Assembly (NCBI GenBank): GCA_023393375.1
Contig: JAEWLI010000060.1
Location: forward strand, 1 to 16,832
Reading direction: 5' to 3'
Source: Bacteroidota bacterium
GTDB lineage: Bacteria > Bacteroidota > Bacteroidia > Cytophagales > Cyclobacteriaceae
DNA length: 16,832 nt
Below, one piece after another: positions 15,083 through 16,832 of this stretch. The position numbers and the translations under genes are program-made. How positions within the stretch are numbered: the first letter of the stretch is position 1; every line of letters starts with the position of its first letter. The notes under the pieces are model-generated. The model was not told the DNA's origin. It did not search any database and saw only the letters and a program-made list of their open reading frames with translations.

Positions 15083-15727
15083 ATGAATAGAAACGATCAA
15101 AACTGGTTTAACATGTTCAATACCGTAAAGGATTTCATGACAGCCAAAAAAAGTGAATTCCCTGCCCTGTCCTATCTATGGGAAGTGCATCAACAATTAG
15201 AGAACCAGATCAAACTGATTGCTGAACTTGATGCCCAGAGCGGGCAAACATCCAAAGGGTTTAGTGCAGCCAAAACGGCTATCAGGAAGGATCTGGAAAA
15301 AAATCTGATCAAGCTGGTGGCATACCTGATGAACGTGGCCACTTTTACCAATCAGGTGGTTTTGTTGCACGAGATTGATTTTAAGGACAATCAACTGAAA
15401 AAGGCTTCGGAGCAGATGTTGGTGAGCAGGGGTGAATTTTTACTGCAAAAAGCGAGGGCCAATGAACAAGCGGCTTTGGAATTTGGTATGCCCGCCGAGT
15501 ATTTAGTCACAACGGAACAACTTTTGAACGACTACAAAGTCGCCCAAACCACTCCACGGCAAGCGATAGTGGGCAGTGTAGATGTAAACGCCCGCCTGGA
15601 TGAAGAGATGGAAGCCACCAACAACCTGATCAAAAACAAATTGGACGTGGTCATGAAGCTGGTAAAGATAGAAAACCCCATCCTGTATGGCCAGTATAAA
15701 TCAGCCAGGGTGATAGTGGACAGGTAA
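15083..15727 (+). CDS. Unrecognised all-helical cytoplasmic protein
   Basis: The protein has 214 residues, with no signal peptide and no membrane segment. It is rich in Ala, Leu, Lys, Glu and Gln and looks almost entirely alpha-helical, with probable helices at about 5-20, 28-50, 57-90, 100-128 and 170-195. The pattern TTPRQAI (156-162) followed by a long helix with LDVVMKLV and ending in YGQYKSARVIVDR matches a family of uncharacterised proteins of about 200 residues that I recall as frequent in Bacteroidota; I cannot name a domain. It appears more GC-rich than the gene after it. It follows the 21-bp array by 249 bp and ends 15 nt before a strong hairpin, so it is probably a single-gene unit. 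The role is unknown. Confidence 0.75.
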   Translation: MNRNDQNWFNMFNTVKDFMTAKKSEFPALSYLWEVHQQLENQIKLIAELDAQSGQTSKGFSAAKTAIRKDLEKNLIKLVAYLMNVATFTNQVVLLHEIDFKDNQLKKASEQMLVSRGEFLLQKARANEQAALEFGMPAEYLVTTEQLLNDYKVAQTTPRQAIVGSVDVNARLDEEMEATNNLIKNKLDVVMKLVKIENPILYGQYKSARVIVDR

Positions 15728-15742
15728 GTTTTTTTAAATAAC

Positions 15743-15784
15743 CAACCCGGGCAAACCATTGTGGTTATGGTTTAGCCCGGGTTG
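15743..15784 (+). terminator. Strong hairpin after the helical-protein gene
   Basis: CAACCCGGGC (15743-15752) pairs perfectly with GCCCGGGTTG (15775-15784). The stem is continued by AAACCAT/ATGGTTT with one bulged A and a 7-nt loop. No T-run follows, so it is not a canonical intrinsic terminator, but stability and position favour transcript ending or 3' protection. Its right end supplies the TTG of the next promoter. Confidence 0.6.
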
Positions 15785-15811
15785 AAAAACATAAGAAAAG
15801 TAGTAAGTTTG
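15782..15811 (+). promoter_or_regulatory. Well-formed Bacteroidota promoter
   Basis: TTG (15782-15784), a 19-nt spacer and TAAGTTTG (15804-15811) match TTG-N19-TAnnTTTG fully. Transcription should begin near 15818, leaving a leader of about 58 nt before the ATG at 15876. The -33 element overlaps the last arm of the preceding hairpin. Confidence 0.6.
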
Positions 15812-15875
15812 TATAAATATAAATGAGTTATGGTGCATTTTTCCTAACCTTCGAATATTATAAGAATTATAAATT

Positions 15876-16532
15876 ATGTCAAATGATAAATTAACAATTA
15901 AAGATAGTCTTGAACTTACTATTCAGGCAGGAATTAATGCTATTCCAATCGTTGGAGGTTCATTAGCAACAATTTATTTTGGTGCCAAACAAGAAAGAAG
16001 ATTTAAGAGAATTGAAAAGTTTTATAAAGCAATTAAAGATGAATTTGATAAGATTAGAGATGATATTAAACCAATTGAGGAGCAAAGTTCTAATAAATTA
16101 GCCTCAATTATTGAAGAAATTAATGAAGGAGTAGAAAGAGACATTACTGATGAACGAATTCATTATTTTAAAAATTGCTTCTTTAATACTTTAACTGAAC
16201 CTGATGATAGTTCATTCGGTAAAAGAAAGTATTTTATAAATCTATTATCAATATTATCTAATATGGATATTACAATACTAGTGAATTTATATAAATCAAA
16301 ATCTAATCATGGTTATCATCCAAATTTAGAATCAAAAGAAAAAAGTGTTTCTGAATATAATGGTTCATTGGAAAAACTAAAATCATATGGTATGCTTTTT
16401 TCAAGTTTAAATGGAGCATTAGAACCAGGAATTAATTGGTCCAAAATCACCTTTTTTACAATTTCAGAATTTGGTAGAGAATTCGTTAAATATTGTTTAG
16501 AGAATTGTAAAGATAAAATAACTGCACAATAA
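15876..16532 (+). CDS. Unrecognised protein with N-terminal hydrophobic segment and coiled region; possible membrane-active effector
   Basis: The protein has 218 residues. Residues 15-36 (TIQAGINAIPIVGGSLATIYFG) form a glycine-rich hydrophobic segment that could insert in a membrane. A highly charged helix follows (about 38-68, QERRFKRIEKFYKAIKDEF). The middle is helical, and the C-terminus (about 165-207, LKSYGMLFSSLNG then ITFFTISEFGREFVKYC) resembles a winged-helix-like end. I recall the IPxVGG plus ERR-rich helix layout from uncharacterised proteins near restriction and phage-defence genes, but name no family. The gene is noticeably more AT-rich than the one before it, suggesting transfer. 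It has its own promoter and sits alone. Defence or toxin function is only inference. Confidence 0.7.
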   Translation: MSNDKLTIKDSLELTIQAGINAIPIVGGSLATIYFGAKQERRFKRIEKFYKAIKDEFDKIRDDIKPIEEQSSNKLASIIEEINEGVERDITDERIHYFKNCFFNTLTEPDDSSFGKRKYFINLLSILSNMDITILVNLYKSKSNHGYHPNLESKEKSVSEYNGSLEKLKSYGMLFSSLNGALEPGINWSKITFFTISEFGREFVKYCLENCKDKITAQ

Positions 16533-16832
16533 CAAGACGGTGTATTCCATTGCTAAATTAGATGATTGATTAACAACGATTAATGTTAAATTTGATTATG
16601 AAAAATACAATATTAAGGATATTGAGCGAAAATAATAAAAGAAAATATTTTGCACGAGAGTATTTAATTTTTATATCTACATTATGCTTAATTATCTTAA
16701 TATTAATGGTTCTACCCTCATTTTAATGGTATAGGTTAAGACCGCCAAGGAAAAACAATACCACGCTCCTAAAATTTTTAAACTTTCTATAGCCCCGTCC
16801 AATGGTTTTAAGTTCTTGGATTTTTCCATTAA
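16533..16832. other. Right-edge region without a clear gene
   Basis: The 300 bp are AT-rich to about 16735. A GGTTCTACCCTCATTT copy lies at 16708-16723, an exact inverse of 14305-14320. After that, composition is less AT-rich and a minus-strand frame is open to the edge. Confidence 0.5.
16692..16832 (-). CDS. Possible 3' end of an ORF entering from the right edge
   Basis: The minus strand is open from base 16832 to a TAA at 16694-16692. It reads LMEKSKNLKPLDGAIES, then LKILGAWYCFSLAVLTYTIK, MRVEP and LILR. Either the frame continues beyond the window or an ATG at 16829 starts a 45-residue peptide. It runs through the GGTTCTAC repeat, as the end of a transposase gene running into its element's terminal repeat would. 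I do not recognise the sequence. Confidence 0.2.
   Translation of the reverse strand, partial: LMEKSKNLKPLDGAIESLKILGAWYCFSLAVLTYTIKMRVEPLILR

Overview
The window reads as a chromosomal segment of a Bacteroidota bacterium, most likely in the Cytophagales or a nearby order. This rests on several signs: AT-rich DNA, starts mostly without a Shine-Dalgarno sequence, several matches to the Bacteroidota sigma factor -7 element TAnnTTTG (one with a perfect TTG-N19 spacing), and family content such as a DUF5672 protein, a large YfhO-type membrane protein, a DUF4172-Fic protein and an alanine dehydrogenase. The species cannot be named from the sequence alone.

Bases 1-6931 look like the end of a surface-glycan locus. 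They hold the start of a DUF5672 protein (minus), a small SAM-methyltransferase-like protein followed by a GT2-like glycosyltransferase (plus, 10 nt apart), a Wzx-type flippase (minus), a fucosyltransferase-like GT-B enzyme with an HxRRxD motif (plus), and a YfhO-family polytopic protein (minus). The genes alternate strands, so this is not one operon. Sugar transfer, membrane export and late decoration functions are all present.

Bases 7031-8146 encode alanine dehydrogenase with all its catalytic residues at the canonical positions. After a 339-bp gap with no gene comes a two-gene plus-strand O-acetylation operon: a membrane-bound O-acyltransferase (MBOAT, AlgI/DltB-like) and its SGNH-hydrolase-like partner with an N-terminal membrane anchor. 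These two could acetylate the glycan made by the upstream locus.

Bases 11064-16832 are accessory in character. A Fic AMP-transferase-like protein with its own inhibitory helix is preceded by a probable autoregulatory operator and flanked by related short sequences that look like recombination or cassette ends. It is followed by 868 bp with no gene, which holds a symmetric four-hairpin palindromic element (12684-12904) and degenerate repeats. Next come an outer-membrane beta-barrel protein, a repeat-dense stretch (a 14-bp minisatellite, a ten-copy 21-bp array and scattered copies of a GGTTCTAC motif), an unrecognised helical protein ending in a strong hairpin, and an AT-rich gene for a protein with a hydrophobic N-terminal segment. 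That last gene has the best-formed promoter in the window. A possible coding fragment enters at the right edge on the minus strand.

The points most worth a second look are the Fic operator and flanking repeats, the palindromic element, the phased 21-bp array and the hydrophobic AT-rich gene. None of them proves a new system from sequence alone.
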